This document shows positions 25,483-33,949 of a DNA stretch of 64,000 bases, in pieces. The stretch spans positions 3,766,501 to 3,830,500 of the forward strand of contig NZ_SGXG01000001.1 in assembly GCF_004216715.1 (NCBI RefSeq), in the 5' to 3' direction. The translations under genes were made by a program, and so were the position numbers. Numbering within the stretch: the stretch's first letter is position 1; each line of letters begins with the position of its first letter. This DNA comes from Cecembia calidifontis (GTDB lineage: Bacteria; Bacteroidota; Bacteroidia; Cytophagales; Cyclobacteriaceae). The notes under the pieces are model-generated. The model saw only the letters and a program-made list of their open reading frames with translations. It did not search any database and was not told the DNA's origin.

Positions 25483-26967
25483 ATGAAAATCAAATTAAGC
25501 CTTCTATTATTGACTGCTTTGGTAAGCAGTGCAGGATACTGTCAGCATGGCAAAAAAGCCATTGAGAACACTTTTGATGAGAGAGAAAGTATTTCACATT
25601 TCAGGTATCTGGCTTCGGATGAACTGATGGGAAGAGATCCTATCCGGCCTGAAATAGATGCCGCAGCAAGGTACATTGCAGAGCAGTTTTGGAAATATGG
25701 GACAAAAGAAATTCCGGGAGCTAAGGGGTTTTATCAACATATTCCTTTTCGTCTTTCCTCTCCGCCTCTAAAAGGTGAAGTCACCCTTGGAAATACCTTA
25801 TTCAGTCAAGGAGAAGATTTATTGGTACTGGATGGGCCTTCATTACAGGGAAGTTTTGACCTAGTGGTTGTGGGCTACGGATTGGAAAGTGATTATGAAG
25901 GAAAAAATGTTACTGGAAAGGTAGTAGTAACCAATGTAGGCGCACCAAATCGGTTAAGCCCATCAGATTTATTTGCGGCTGGAAGAGAAAAGACTGCGCT
26001 GGCTAAGAAAAAAGGAGCTATTGGAATCATTGAAATGTACAATGTACCCACAGTTCCTTGGAATTTGGTCGCCAATTTCCTGAACAGACCCCAATTGACT
26101 ATTGATAATACCCAAGGAGAAGAAAGCATCCCTTACATTTGGTTAAGAGACCCAAGTAATGCTCAGATAAATTCCATTGGAAGGGGTGAGTTCAGTTCAG
26201 CAAAATTTAACATTGCTGGCAAAAACAACAGAAGCATTATCGGTAAAAATGTTGTAGCCATCATAGAGGGAACAGATCCTGTCCTGAAAAATGAGTATGT
26301 GATGCTTTCGGCACACTACGATCACATCGGGGTGGGAAGACCCAATGCAGAAGGTGATTCCATTTACAATGGCGCAAGGGACAATGCAGTTGGCACTGTT
26401 GCTATTATTAACGCTGCAAGATATTTTGCCAAGCATCCCCCAAAGCGATCTATCCTGTTATGCGCATGGACTGCGGAAGAAAAAGGATTATTAGGGAGTG
26501 CTTATTTTGCTGAAAACCCTTTGGTTCCTTTGAATCAGATAATTTTTAATCTAAACATAGATAATGCCGGTTATAATGATACTTCCATCGTAACAGTAGT
26601 GGGTTTGGGAAGAACTTCGGCTGACACATTCATTTCAGAAGCCACTGCTGCTTTCGGATTAGAAGCCATTTCTGACCCTTCACCGGAACAAGGACTCTAT
26701 GACCGCTCAGACAACGTGAATTTTGCAAGAAAGGGAATACCAGCTCCGACATTCAGTCTTGGATTTAGATCATTTGATGAAGAAATCAACAGACATTATC
26801 ATCAGCCCTCAGATCATGTTGACAATTTTGACCTTGATTATGCAGTCCTTTACTGGAAAAGTTATATCCTGGCTGCAGAAAAAATTGCAAATTGGTCAGA
26901 AAGACCCAAATGGAATAAAGGTGATAAATATGAAGAGGTCAGTAAATCCCTTTATGGAATTAAATAA
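25483..26967 (+). CDS. M28-family peptidase with a substituted zinc ligand
   Basis: An exported protein of 494 residues with a signal peptide ending near SAGYCQ. The M28 core shows His278 (LSAHYDH), Asp300 (ARDNAVG), Glu332-333 (TAEEKG) and Asp360 (NIDNAG). At the position of the last zinc-binding histidine it has Asn411 (DRSDNVNF), where the paralogue at 3913-5562 has His. A PA-like insert lies at about 120-250. Either the second zinc site is altered or another residue takes over, so activity is uncertain. The gene is single and ends at a two-way terminator. Confidence 0.82.
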   Translation: MKIKLSLLLLTALVSSAGYCQHGKKAIENTFDERESISHFRYLASDELMGRDPIRPEIDAAARYIAEQFWKYGTKEIPGAKGFYQHIPFRLSSPPLKGEVTLGNTLFSQGEDLLVLDGPSLQGSFDLVVVGYGLESDYEGKNVTGKVVVTNVGAPNRLSPSDLFAAGREKTALAKKKGAIGIIEMYNVPTVPWNLVANFLNRPQLTIDNTQGEESIPYIWLRDPSNAQINSIGRGEFSSAKFNIAGKNNRSIIGKNVVAIIEGTDPVLKNEYVMLSAHYDHIGVGRPNAEGDSIYNGARDNAVGTVAIINAARYFAKHPPKRSILLCAWTAEEKGLLGSAYFAENPLVPLNQIIFNLNIDNAGYNDTSIVTVVGLGRTSADTFISEATAAFGLEAISDPSPEQGLYDRSDNVNFARKGIPAPTFSLGFRSFDEEINRHYHQPSDHVDNFDLDYAVLYWKSYILAAEKIANWSERPKWNKGDKYEEVSKSLYGIK

Positions 26968-26972
26968 TTCAA

Positions 26973-27006
26973 AAAAAATCCCACTCAATCAAGAGCGGGA
27001 TTTTTT
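26973..27006. terminator. Two-way intrinsic terminator
   Basis: The stem AATCCC.CTC/GAG.GGGATT (26978-27003) has one mismatch, eight A upstream and six T downstream, between the convergent M28 and BASS genes. Confidence 0.85.
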
Positions 27007-27849
27007 GTTTGTGATGAATATTATCAAGGTGGCAGTCATAAACATGATCAAGCTGTAAATAGCTATTGGAATTGTCATTTCCGAATTTTTCAATAAAGTA
27101 GCAGCTATCATAATACCCAAGGTGCCATTTTGGATCCCGGACTCTATAGAGATGGTCAATCTTTGTCTTTTAGGCAAAACAAAGATCGAGGCTAGGAAAT
27201 ACCCCACCACCAAAGTAAGTATATTTAAGCTCAGCATTACCGGGCCGGAAATAATAAAAAACGATACGATAGAATCTCTCTCTTTTAAGATTGCGGCAAG
27301 AATAATCAGCGCAAAAAATACAGCAGAGGCAATTCTTACAGGTCGGTCTGCTTTTAAAGAGAGCGCTGGAAACCTTTTCTTCAGAAACATGCCAATAGAA
27401 ACGGGTATAACAGTAACACCCATAATTTGAATGATGGTTTCCCCAACAGGAAGTGTTACGCTTCCCTCCTCTCCAAAATGGGAAATTGCAAAATTGACAA
27501 TGAGGGGGATAGTAATGATGGTAATAAATGAGGTTATCGCAGTTAAACTGATGGACAGGGCAATATCTCCTTTAGACAAGTGAGTGATCAAGTTGGAAGT
27601 AGCTCCACCTGGACATGCAGCAAGGATCATGACTCCCACTGCCAGGGCACCACTCAACCCAAATAACTGCACCAGGGCAAAACCAAAGACAGGCAAAAGG
27701 ATCAATTGATTTACAAGGCCGATAATTCCAGCTTTGGGGTACAAAAATATATTTTTGAAATCTTTGATACTCAGCGACAAGCCCATTCCCAGCATGATAA
27801 AAGCAAGGGCCAAGGGCAAGAATACAGCTGTAAGAATACTTTCTTGCAT
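26989..27849 (-). CDS. Bile acid:sodium symporter (BASS) family transporter
   Basis: A 286-residue inner-membrane protein with about nine hydrophobic helices. The family signature AACPGGATSNLITHLSKGD lies near residues 80-100, in the sodium- and substrate-binding crossover region. BASS proteins import organic anions with Na+; the substrate here is unknown, and bile acids are unlikely for a free-living bacterium. It is separated by a single base from the upstream ceramidase-like gene and reads the same way, so the two form an operon. The last codons lie inside the terminator hairpin. Confidence 0.85.
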   Translation of the reverse strand: MQESILTAVFLPLALAFIMLGMGLSLSIKDFKNIFLYPKAGIIGLVNQLILLPVFGFALVQLFGLSGALAVGVMILAACPGGATSNLITHLSKGDIALSISLTAITSFITIITIPLIVNFAISHFGEEGSVTLPVGETIIQIMGVTVIPVSIGMFLKKRFPALSLKADRPVRIASAVFFALIILAAILKERDSIVSFFIISGPVMLSLNILTLVVGYFLASIFVLPKRQRLTISIESGIQNGTLGIMIAATLLKNSEMTIPIAIYSLIMFMTATLIIFITNKKSRS

Positions 27850-27850
27850 A

Positions 27851-29428
27851 TTATTTTGGGTTAATGGATGATTTTTCTATTTCGTTTAACATCTGAAGGA
27901 TGTTTTTATGAATAACGGGAGCTGTTTCAGGACCAAGTGAGTTTATTTCACCATAGGGCCTTTCTAAATAACCATAGGTATATGGTGCTTGGGCATCCCA
28001 TTGGCTTTTTGGAACAATATAACCGATCATATCATTGGACATTCCGTTGAAAAACTTCACTTTCCCTCCCATCTGACTTCTGATAGAAGGTACTTCTACT
28101 GGTGGAATATTGAAATCAGCTCCTTCAGGTGATTCTACTCCCCCATTCAAAATTTCCGGATAAAGTTCCCCAGGTACATGTACAAAAGATACTGGCCCTA
28201 TATTCCAAGCAGCAAGTTCTGACCTTATTTTCCCCCATTTGACAAACCCCCTATCAAAGATACCTGTCCAAGCTCCTAACCAAAACATCCGGTTTTCCAA
28301 GGGCAAGTCTATACTTTTGGCTCTCACATGAAATGCCCCTAAATCAAATTGTGAAACCGCATCTTGGCCTAGTTTCTCCAAAACAATTTTTGCCAATTTC
28401 ATTCCCTGTGCATCTATCTTGTCAATATTGGGGGAAGTAAATACTTCACCTGTTATGGGATGGGAAATTGGAATACCAGGATGGGTTGTCATCAGTCCCC
28501 CTAAAGCACCATTCAAAAAAACAGCCACACCTCCAAGACCATCATGATATAGGGAATCCTGCCAAACTATTCCTTCTTCAACATATTTCCTGAAATAATG
28601 TGGAAAATCAGAACTGATAAGTGTATTCCCTGACCATAGTGTCTCTGGATGGTTGCCCCAATTCAAAAGTGTACCAAGTGTATTGTTATTATTTTTACTG
28701 ATGACCTGTAATATTTGAATAGAGGCATCAAGAACACTTGGTTGGCGGGTATCCCCCACCAGGTCAACTGCTGCTTCGTTCTCTTGAAAAACTTTAAAAT
28801 AAGCGGGCTCCATTTTGGATACCGCTTCTTCAAGGGAAGCCAAAATCCCTTGCTTCACCTCTTCCAAGTAATGCACATTGACCCCTCTGGTGAATTGATC
28901 CGGACCGTACATTCCCATGAGGTCAGGAGAAGAGTGTACATGGGTACTGGAGACGAACAAATAATCAATCTTTAATCCTGGGTCAAGGCGTTTTCTGACA
29001 TCTATAACCTCATCATTGCCGAAGCTGATCATATCAATTACACAAAGTGCCAACCTGAAATCCCCGTTGTCTATTACGATTGAGCGGGCCCATAAAGGAT
29101 CGTTCACGCCTGATGCAGGACGGTTTTGATGAAATCCTGCCAACCAAATTGGATCGAATTTCCCATTTTTATTTAAATCATGGAAAAAATCCCCATCTTT
29201 TTCATTGAACCTGGCATCCCCATTGGCATCAGTCCAAGTATCAAATTGAGAAGGGGTAATATCGAATTTTCCAAAGCCGGCCTGAAATCCTTTGCTGATC
29301 GGTTCATCGTAATTTAAATTCAGAAAATAGCCCTGATGCCTGTCCTTGAACTGAAAAAACGAATAAACAATAAAGGAAACCAAGAACAATAGACAAAATA
29401 TCAACAAAATCTTGATCCATTTTTTCAT
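27851..29428 (-). CDS. Neutral/alkaline ceramidase-like exported hydrolase
   Basis: A 525-residue protein with an N-terminal membrane segment or signal anchor (residues 5-25). The fold-defining elements of the neutral ceramidase N-terminal domain are visible: GKFDITPS, VIDMISFG, the metal-site-like STHVHSSPD and LNWGNHPETLW. The domain is interrupted near residues 60-95 by two acidic loops (DANGDARFNEKDGD and DLNKNGKFDP) that look like EF-hand or dockerin-type calcium sites. It may hydrolyse an N-acyl or ester bond of a lipid, perhaps of the sphingolipids some Bacteroidota make. It lies in an operon with the BASS transporter. Confidence 0.72.
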   Translation of the reverse strand: MKKWIKILLIFCLLFLVSFIVYSFFQFKDRHQGYFLNLNYDEPISKGFQAGFGKFDITPSQFDTWTDANGDARFNEKDGDFFHDLNKNGKFDPIWLAGFHQNRPASGVNDPLWARSIVIDNGDFRLALCVIDMISFGNDEVIDVRKRLDPGLKIDYLFVSSTHVHSSPDLMGMYGPDQFTRGVNVHYLEEVKQGILASLEEAVSKMEPAYFKVFQENEAAVDLVGDTRQPSVLDASIQILQVISKNNNNTLGTLLNWGNHPETLWSGNTLISSDFPHYFRKYVEEGIVWQDSLYHDGLGGVAVFLNGALGGLMTTHPGIPISHPITGEVFTSPNIDKIDAQGMKLAKIVLEKLGQDAVSQFDLGAFHVRAKSIDLPLENRMFWLGAWTGIFDRGFVKWGKIRSELAAWNIGPVSFVHVPGELYPEILNGGVESPEGADFNIPPVEVPSIRSQMGGKVKFFNGMSNDMIGYIVPKSQWDAQAPYTYGYLERPYGEINSLGPETAPVIHKNILQMLNEIEKSSINPK

Positions 29429-29560
29429 AGTAAAAGAATTGCGTTCTCTTTATATCCTTTCAATATACCCAAACTTAGTTTTTTTTGGTAATATTTAGCA
29501 AAAAATGGAAGTAAACACTTCCTGGTTATCCTACGTTATTTTATTTGGAAATATCTGGTT

Positions 29561-30148
29561 ATGAAACGGTTTTATTGGATACTATTGTTCTTTTTGTTAC
29601 AGGGATGTTCAGACAGAAATGACATGCTCCCTTCAGGTTCTCAACTTCTCAAAAACTCTGATTTTTCGGCAAGCCCCGATAATGTTTCACCATGGGTTGC
29701 GATTACTTCACCTGGTTTCAATTTGGGAGTAAGTGAAGAGGTTTTCAGAATTGGCTCAAGATCTGTATATATAGAAAATCTGGATAGCTTAAATCAAAAC
29801 ACAGGAAATTGGAAACAAAGCTACACCGGACCTGCTCCAAGACCTGGCAGAACCCTTAGGATGCGGGCATATTTGAAAGGTGAAAACATTGTACTTAGAG
29901 GCCCAAGAAGCAATATCTACATTTCTATGCGCGCATTTCCTGTGCAGGATAGCAGAGGAAGCACCATTGGGAGATTTATAAGCTCTCAGGACAGAATCCG
30001 TGTCAATGGAACTTTTGACTGGAGACCAATTGAACTCGTATTGAACAATGCCCCTGATGAAATAGATTTTATAACCGTTTACCTTGTGATGGGGCCGAGG
30101 GCAACGGGAAGGGTATATTTTGATGAAGTTACCCTGACGGTGGACTGA
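29561..30148 (+). CDS. Lipoprotein with carbohydrate-binding-like beta-sandwich
   Basis: A 195-residue protein with a clear signal peptide and lipobox (LLLQGCSD, Cys about 16). The rest reads like a CBM4/9-type jelly roll: LLKNSDFSASPDNVSPW at the start, SVYIENLD, LRMRAYLKGENI, and a final ATGRVYFDEVTLTVD. Such domains bind sugars or simply serve as surface modules. No catalytic residues are evident. It ends immediately before the end of the convergent acyltransferase gene. Confidence 0.65.
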   Translation: MKRFYWILLFFLLQGCSDRNDMLPSGSQLLKNSDFSASPDNVSPWVAITSPGFNLGVSEEVFRIGSRSVYIENLDSLNQNTGNWKQSYTGPAPRPGRTLRMRAYLKGENIVLRGPRSNIYISMRAFPVQDSRGSTIGRFISSQDRIRVNGTFDWRPIELVLNNAPDEIDFITVYLVMGPRATGRVYFDEVTLTVD

Positions 30149-30709
30149 TCAGAGAATCCCTTTTTCAGGATATTTTGCTGTAACAGTTCTTCCAAAAGCC
30201 ATCATTTCTTCTATTTGCTCTTCCATTTTCCCATTTGGCTGAATAATTGGGCCTATACCCGCTTCTTTCTTTTTGTAATCAAGATATCCAATAACCACAG
30301 GAACACCAGCTCCCAAAGCCACATGGTAAAATCCTGTCTTCCATTTCGGGGCATGACTTCTTGTTCCCTCCGGGGTTACCATTATCACCAGTTCATCAGC
30401 TTCCTTTAGCATATTGGTCATTGCCTCTGTATAGGTCTGCTTTCTTCCTCCTGGTATCCTTTTCCTGTCAATGGCTATTCCGCCTAAGCTTTTGATAAAC
30501 CAGCCTAGAGGACCAACCATCACTTCTTTTTTGATGGTAAATCGGACTGGAATATCCATTAGGTAAAAAGCGGCCCTGGCATATAAAAGGTCCCAATTAC
30601 TGGTATGTGGAATTGCAATCAATACAGCCTTTTTTAAATCTTTTGGCCATGCTGCATTAAGCTTCCAGCCTGCTATCCAAAACACCAATCTTGACAATAA
30701 CTTCATCAT
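30149..30709 (-). CDS. PlsC-like lysophospholipid acyltransferase
   Basis: A short (186 aa) membrane-associated acyltransferase that should transfer an acyl chain to a lysophospholipid or similar acceptor. The HX4D motif is IPHTSNWD, and the glycerophosphate-binding region reads LGGIAIDRKR and VTPEGTR. It lacks the long N-terminal helices of larger PlsC proteins. Its start overlaps the patatin gene by 4 bp (ATGA-type junction), indicating coupling in a three-gene operon of lipid-related enzymes. Confidence 0.85.
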   Translation of the reverse strand: MMKLLSRLVFWIAGWKLNAAWPKDLKKAVLIAIPHTSNWDLLYARAAFYLMDIPVRFTIKKEVMVGPLGWFIKSLGGIAIDRKRIPGGRKQTYTEAMTNMLKEADELVIMVTPEGTRSHAPKWKTGFYHVALGAGVPVVIGYLDYKKKEAGIGPIIQPNGKMEEQIEEMMAFGRTVTAKYPEKGIL

Positions 30710-31506
30710 ATCTTTTGTTTTTGTCTTTTTACCGTTAAGTCCTTAATTTCAGGATTCTCGTCGATGAAAGCTATGGCTGATTCATAGCCATATTGGAAAA
30801 TATCTCGGGCTTTTTTGATGTCAAAAACACCAAATTTTGCCAGTCCTTTGGGTTCAATGAAAAAATCACATTTATCTCTTCTGCTGTAGACATTGTAATT
30901 CATGGACATGATCACACTTCTTTCAATCAGTCCTTTGATGTTTTTTATATTGTGTTCCACCGGAAGGTGGTTACAATTGACTCCTATCACCACATCGCAA
31001 ACTCCATCTAAAGGTTCAACCGGCAAATTATTTAATATTCCTCCATCAAGATAATATTGTTTATCAATGGCTATGGGATCAAACATCCCTGGAATACAGG
31101 AAGAGGCCATGATAGGCTTAATCAATTCCCCTTCTGAAAAATAGACCACTTTCGCTCTTTTGACATCCGTCGCTGCTACAGACAAAGGCATTCTTAATGC
31201 CTCAAAAGAGTTTTCCGGCAAATATTTCTTAAAAAGCTCCTCTAAAGTTTCCATTTTCAGGATTCCGGTCCAGCTGATGGCTGGTCTGAGGAACTTAAAA
31301 TAATTGGTTTTGAGAATGATTTCCAGAATTTCATCAGGTTCGTATCCGGCGGCATACAATGCACCTGCGATAGCGCCTGCACTGCTTCCGCTTATCCTAT
31401 TTGGGAAAATCCCTCTTTGATTAAGTGCTTTTAACACCCCAAGATGGGATATTCCCCTTACCCCACCACCGGAAAGGGCGATACCAATTTTTTTATCCAA
31501 GCTCAT
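30706..31506 (-). CDS. Patatin-like phospholipase (RssA/NTE type)
   Basis: A 266-residue cytoplasmic or membrane-associated lipase with the Ser-Asp dyad of patatins. The oxyanion motif is GIALSGGGVRGISHLG (residues 7-22), the nucleophile GSSAGAIAG (about 41-49) and the aspartate DGGILNNLPVEPL (about 153). It probably hydrolyses membrane phospholipid. It overlaps the acyltransferase gene by 4 bp and the upstream metallo-hydrolase gene by 14 bp, so deacylation and reacylation enzymes are made together. Confidence 0.88.
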   Translation of the reverse strand: MSLDKKIGIALSGGGVRGISHLGVLKALNQRGIFPNRISGSSAGAIAGALYAAGYEPDEILEIILKTNYFKFLRPAISWTGILKMETLEELFKKYLPENSFEALRMPLSVAATDVKRAKVVYFSEGELIKPIMASSCIPGMFDPIAIDKQYYLDGGILNNLPVEPLDGVCDVVIGVNCNHLPVEHNIKNIKGLIERSVIMSMNYNVYSRRDKCDFFIEPKGLAKFGVFDIKKARDIFQYGYESAIAFIDENPEIKDLTVKRQKQKI

Positions 31507-32341
31507 ACAAAGAAAAGGTTTGGTCTAATCTAACACCTTTTTCGGTCATCTTGAGGGTACAGCATTCATGAATTGGATCGTGTTCAAAAAAAATGACATA
31601 TTTATTGTCCACAGCTTCCTCCAAAAACTTCTTTTTTTCTTCTAAAGTAATAAGGGGTCTTGTATCATAGCCCATCACATAAGGCAAGGGAATATGTCCG
31701 GTGGAAGGCAGAAGATCCGCAGCAAAGACGATAGTGTGGCCCTTGTACTTGATTTTGGGTATCATCTGTTTGTCCGTATGACCATCTACCGTAAAAAATT
31801 CAAAACCCTCGGCAATTCTTTTATCATTCAGATCCACGAAACTTAACTGTCCACTTTTTTCCATAGGAAGGATATTCTCTTCTAAAAATGAAGCTTTCTC
31901 TCTGGCATTTGGTACTGTGGCCCATTGCCAATGGGCTTTATTGGTCCAATAAACGGCGTTTTTAAATGTCATCTCCAATGCAGGTGAACTACTTTTTGAA
32001 TACCTTACTCCCCCACCGCAATGGTCAAAGTGAAGATGGGTTAGAAAATTATCTGTAATATCTTCTGTCGAAAAACCTTTCTGATGTAATGATCTTTCCA
32101 AAGAATCCTCACCATGAAGGTAATAATGGGAAAAGAATTTGGCATCTTGCTTATCCCCAATACCATTATCGATCAAGATCAACCTATCTTCCATCTCCAC
32201 CAATAGGCAACGCATGGCCCAGGTACAGAGATTGTTTCCATCTGCTGGGTTGGTTTTTGACCAAAGTACTTTTGGGACCACACCAAACATGGCTCCTCCA
32301 TCCAATTTAAAAAATCCGGTATTGATTACATGTAATTTCAT
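31493..32341 (-). CDS. MBL-fold metallo-hydrolase
   Basis: A 282-residue metallo-beta-lactamase-fold protein. The metal motif THLHFDHCGG is at about residues 98-107, with further ligands in DGHTDK, FAADLLPS and FEHDP, the usual set for two zinc or iron ions. The layout resembles quorum-quenching-like and lipid-related hydrolases, but the substrate cannot be assigned. It heads the overlapping operon with the patatin and acyltransferase genes. Confidence 0.82.
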   Translation of the reverse strand: MKLHVINTGFFKLDGGAMFGVVPKVLWSKTNPADGNNLCTWAMRCLLVEMEDRLILIDNGIGDKQDAKFFSHYYLHGEDSLERSLHQKGFSTEDITDNFLTHLHFDHCGGGVRYSKSSSPALEMTFKNAVYWTNKAHWQWATVPNAREKASFLEENILPMEKSGQLSFVDLNDKRIAEGFEFFTVDGHTDKQMIPKIKYKGHTIVFAADLLPSTGHIPLPYVMGYDTRPLITLEEKKKFLEEAVDNKYVIFFEHDPIHECCTLKMTEKGVRLDQTFSLYELG

Positions 32342-32354
32342 CCTAGGAACTTAA

Positions 32355-32413
32355 TAAAACAAAATCCCATAAACTTACGCCACTCAGATTAGTTTAATGC
32401 ATAAGTTTATGGG
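32355..32413 (-). terminator. Hairpin after accA
   Basis: A perfect 12-bp inverted repeat CCCATAAACTTA/TAAGTTTATGGG (32366-32377 and 32402-32413) with a 24-nt loop is followed leftward by ATTTTGTTTT. It is probably the accA terminator, although the loop is long. Confidence 0.55.
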
Positions 32414-32434
32414 ACTCTAAGAAAGTGAAATATT

Positions 32435-33382
32435 TTATTCAACAAAAACGCCCATTGAACAGAATTTTTCAATTCTCTGGTCAATGCGCTTTTCTGGTTT
32501 AATCTTATCCAATTCTTTTAACGCATCCAAAATAGTTGCTTTTAAAGTCTTGGCCATCGCCTTCATATCTTTATGGGCTCCTCCAAGCGGCTCTTGTATA
32601 ATTCCATCCACCAAACCATTGGCTTTCATATCAGTTGCTGTCAACTTCAAGGCCTCGGCTGCCTGTTCCTTATAATCCCAACTTCTCCAAAGAATAGATG
32701 AACAGGATTCAGGGGATATCACCGAGTACCATGTATTTTCCAACATGTAAACCCTGTCTCCTATTGCAATCCCTAATGCTCCGCCAGACGCTCCTTCTCC
32801 TATGATGATACAGATGACAGGAACCTTTAGCATAAACATTTCCCTTAGGTTTCTGGCTATCGCTTCTCCTTGCCCTCTTTCTTCAGCTTCCAAGCCAGGA
32901 AAAGCTCCCGGAGTATCTATCAAGGTGACTATGGGCTTTCCGAACTTCTCGGCCATTTTCATTAGCCTTAAAGCCTTTCTATACCCCTCAGGATTGGCCA
33001 TCCCAAAATTCCTTTCTTGCCTTTGCTTGGTATTTCTTCCTTTTTGCTGGCCGATAAACATGACTGTCCTTCCATCTATATCCCCCAGCCCACCAATCAT
33101 CGCTTTATCATCTTTTACAGTTCGATCACCATGTAATTCTATAAAATCATTGGTGATTTCATAAATATAATCCAGTGCATAAGGCCTATCGGCATGCCTT
33201 GATAGCTGAACACGCTGCCATCTTGTTAAATTCTGGAAAGTCTCTTTTTTCAAAGTCTGAATTTTTTCTTCCAATGACTGAATATCGGTAGATAAATCTA
33301 TATTCTTACCTTTTGCCAAATCTTTCATTTCCTGAAGTTTGAGCTCCAAATCAGCAATTGGTTTTTCGAATTCTAGTAACAT
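32435..33382 (-). CDS. accA: Acetyl-CoA carboxylase carboxyltransferase subunit alpha
   Basis: A 315-residue subunit that, with AccD, moves the carboxyl group from biotin to acetyl-CoA, the first step of fatty-acid synthesis. Typical blocks are present: the coiled N-terminus (EFEKPIADLELKLQEM), TRWQRVQLSRHADRPY, FGMANPEGYRKALRLM, TPGAFPGLEAEERGQGEAIA and GEGASGGALGI. Length and order match the standalone bacterial subunit. It is single here, with its own hairpin downstream. Confidence 0.95.
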   Translation of the reverse strand: MLLEFEKPIADLELKLQEMKDLAKGKNIDLSTDIQSLEEKIQTLKKETFQNLTRWQRVQLSRHADRPYALDYIYEITNDFIELHGDRTVKDDKAMIGGLGDIDGRTVMFIGQQKGRNTKQRQERNFGMANPEGYRKALRLMKMAEKFGKPIVTLIDTPGAFPGLEAEERGQGEAIARNLREMFMLKVPVICIIIGEGASGGALGIAIGDRVYMLENTWYSVISPESCSSILWRSWDYKEQAAEALKLTATDMKANGLVDGIIQEPLGGAHKDMKAMAKTLKATILDALKELDKIKPEKRIDQRIEKFCSMGVFVE

Positions 33383-33397
33383 ACTTGTTTTTTTTGA

Positions 33398-33577
33398 CTA
33401 AGGCAAAGATAAAAATAATCTGAGGAAGAAAAATTTTTTATTTGATGGAGGTATTTCAAAAAGTGAATACTTATGCGGAAGATTGTGCTTCCCCAACCTC
33501 TTTTCGGGATCCGAAGACACGCCAATGTAAAAAGTCCCGTCTGCCTCCGACTCAATGATATAAACGAAATGGATCAT
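33398..33577 (-). pseudogene. Truncated second copy of a small GIY-YIG nuclease gene
   Basis: The first 35 codons (MIHFVYIIESEADG to HNLPHK) are nearly identical to the intact gene at 33687-33944, then the sequence diverges and stops after 59 residues. It lacks the RERFLKGQKSR region. The duplicated block also includes the terminator hairpin upstream of it; corresponding bases in the two copies are 367 bp apart. It follows the palindrome-bearing tRNA-Asp-like sequence at 33640-33709. Confidence 0.75.
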
Positions 33578-33582
33578 AAAAC

Positions 33583-33607
33583 AAAAAACCCCAGCTAAAT
33601 GCTGAGG
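33583..33607 (-). terminator. Intrinsic terminator (copy A) between tRNA-Asp-like and GIY-YIG remnant
   Basis: The stem CCTCAGC/GCTGGGG has loop ATTTA and is followed leftward by six T. An identical copy is at 33950-33974. Confidence 0.75.
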
Positions 33608-33624
33608 TTTTGCGGAATAGCCTG

Positions 33625-33639
33625 TCCCGTGAAACGGGA
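33625..33639. repeat. REP-like palindrome TCCCGT-GAA-ACGGGA
   Basis: A 15-nt hairpin element with flank CCTG, inserted in the 3' acceptor region of the tRNA-Asp-like sequence; intact tRNA-Asp genes lack it. It shares the pattern CCWGTCC...GGA with the palindromes at 33663, 34135 and 46720. Confidence 0.7.
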
Positions 33640-33709
33640 GACGGGACTCGAACCCGCGACCTTCCCGAGTACTCGGGACTGGCATTCTAACCAGCTGAAC
33701 TGCCATTGA
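33640..33709 (-). pseudogene. tRNA-Asp-like sequence 1, anticodon arm replaced by a palindrome
   Basis: The D arm (AGTTCAGCTGGTTAGAAT) and T arm (TCGCGGGTTCGAGTCCCG) match the intact tRNA-Asp genes. The 16-nt anticodon arm core TGCCTGTCACGCAGGA is replaced by a segment containing the perfect palindrome TCCCGAGTACTCGGGA (33663-33678). The 5' acceptor strand is TCAATGG instead of GGAGTGG, and a second palindrome interrupts the 3' acceptor side. It cannot fold as a working tRNA. Its 5' half supplies the last codons and stop of the GIY-YIG gene at 33687-33944. Confidence 0.85.
33663..33678. repeat. Perfect 16-nt palindrome in tRNA-Asp-like sequence 1
   Basis: TCCCGAGTACTCGGGA, with the flank CCAG on the minus strand. 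The identical element is at 34135-34150, at the same place of a second tRNA-Asp-like sequence. Confidence 0.9.
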
Positions 33710-33944
33710 TCAGACTCAGAAGAAATTGCCTGCTCTTCTGGCCCTTAAGAAACCTTTCCCTCTTTAGGGCCTCTGATTTATCACAAAATTTTTCCTTATA
33801 AACCAGCTTCCACGGACGCTTCCTGGATGTAAAACCTTTGTGAGGAAGATTGTGCCTCTCCAACCTCTTTTCGGGATCCGAAGACACGCCAATGTAAAAA
33901 GTCCCGTCTGCCTCCGACTCAATGATATAAACGAAATGGATCAT
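33687..33944 (-). CDS. Small GIY-YIG nuclease
   Basis: An 85-residue single-domain GIY-YIG protein (UPF0213/UvrC-N-like). FVYIIES and FYIGVS are the GIY and YIG strands, DPEKRLERHN supplies the conserved arginine, and KSEALKRERFLKGQKSR supplies the catalytic-glutamate region. No DNA-binding domain is attached. It begins 5-6 bp after the T-run of a terminator that follows tRNA-Asp(GTC). Its final codons GGC AGT TCA GCT GGT TAG are the 5' half of a tRNA-Asp-like sequence, so the gene is physically fused to a tRNA on its 3' side and follows one on its 5' side. This placement suggests a tRNA-associated mobile or homing nuclease rather than a repair enzyme. Confidence 0.82.
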   Translation of the reverse strand: MIHFVYIIESEADGTFYIGVSSDPEKRLERHNLPHKGFTSRKRPWKLVYKEKFCDKSEALKRERFLKGQKSRQFLLSLINGSSAG

Positions 33945-33949
33945 AAAAC

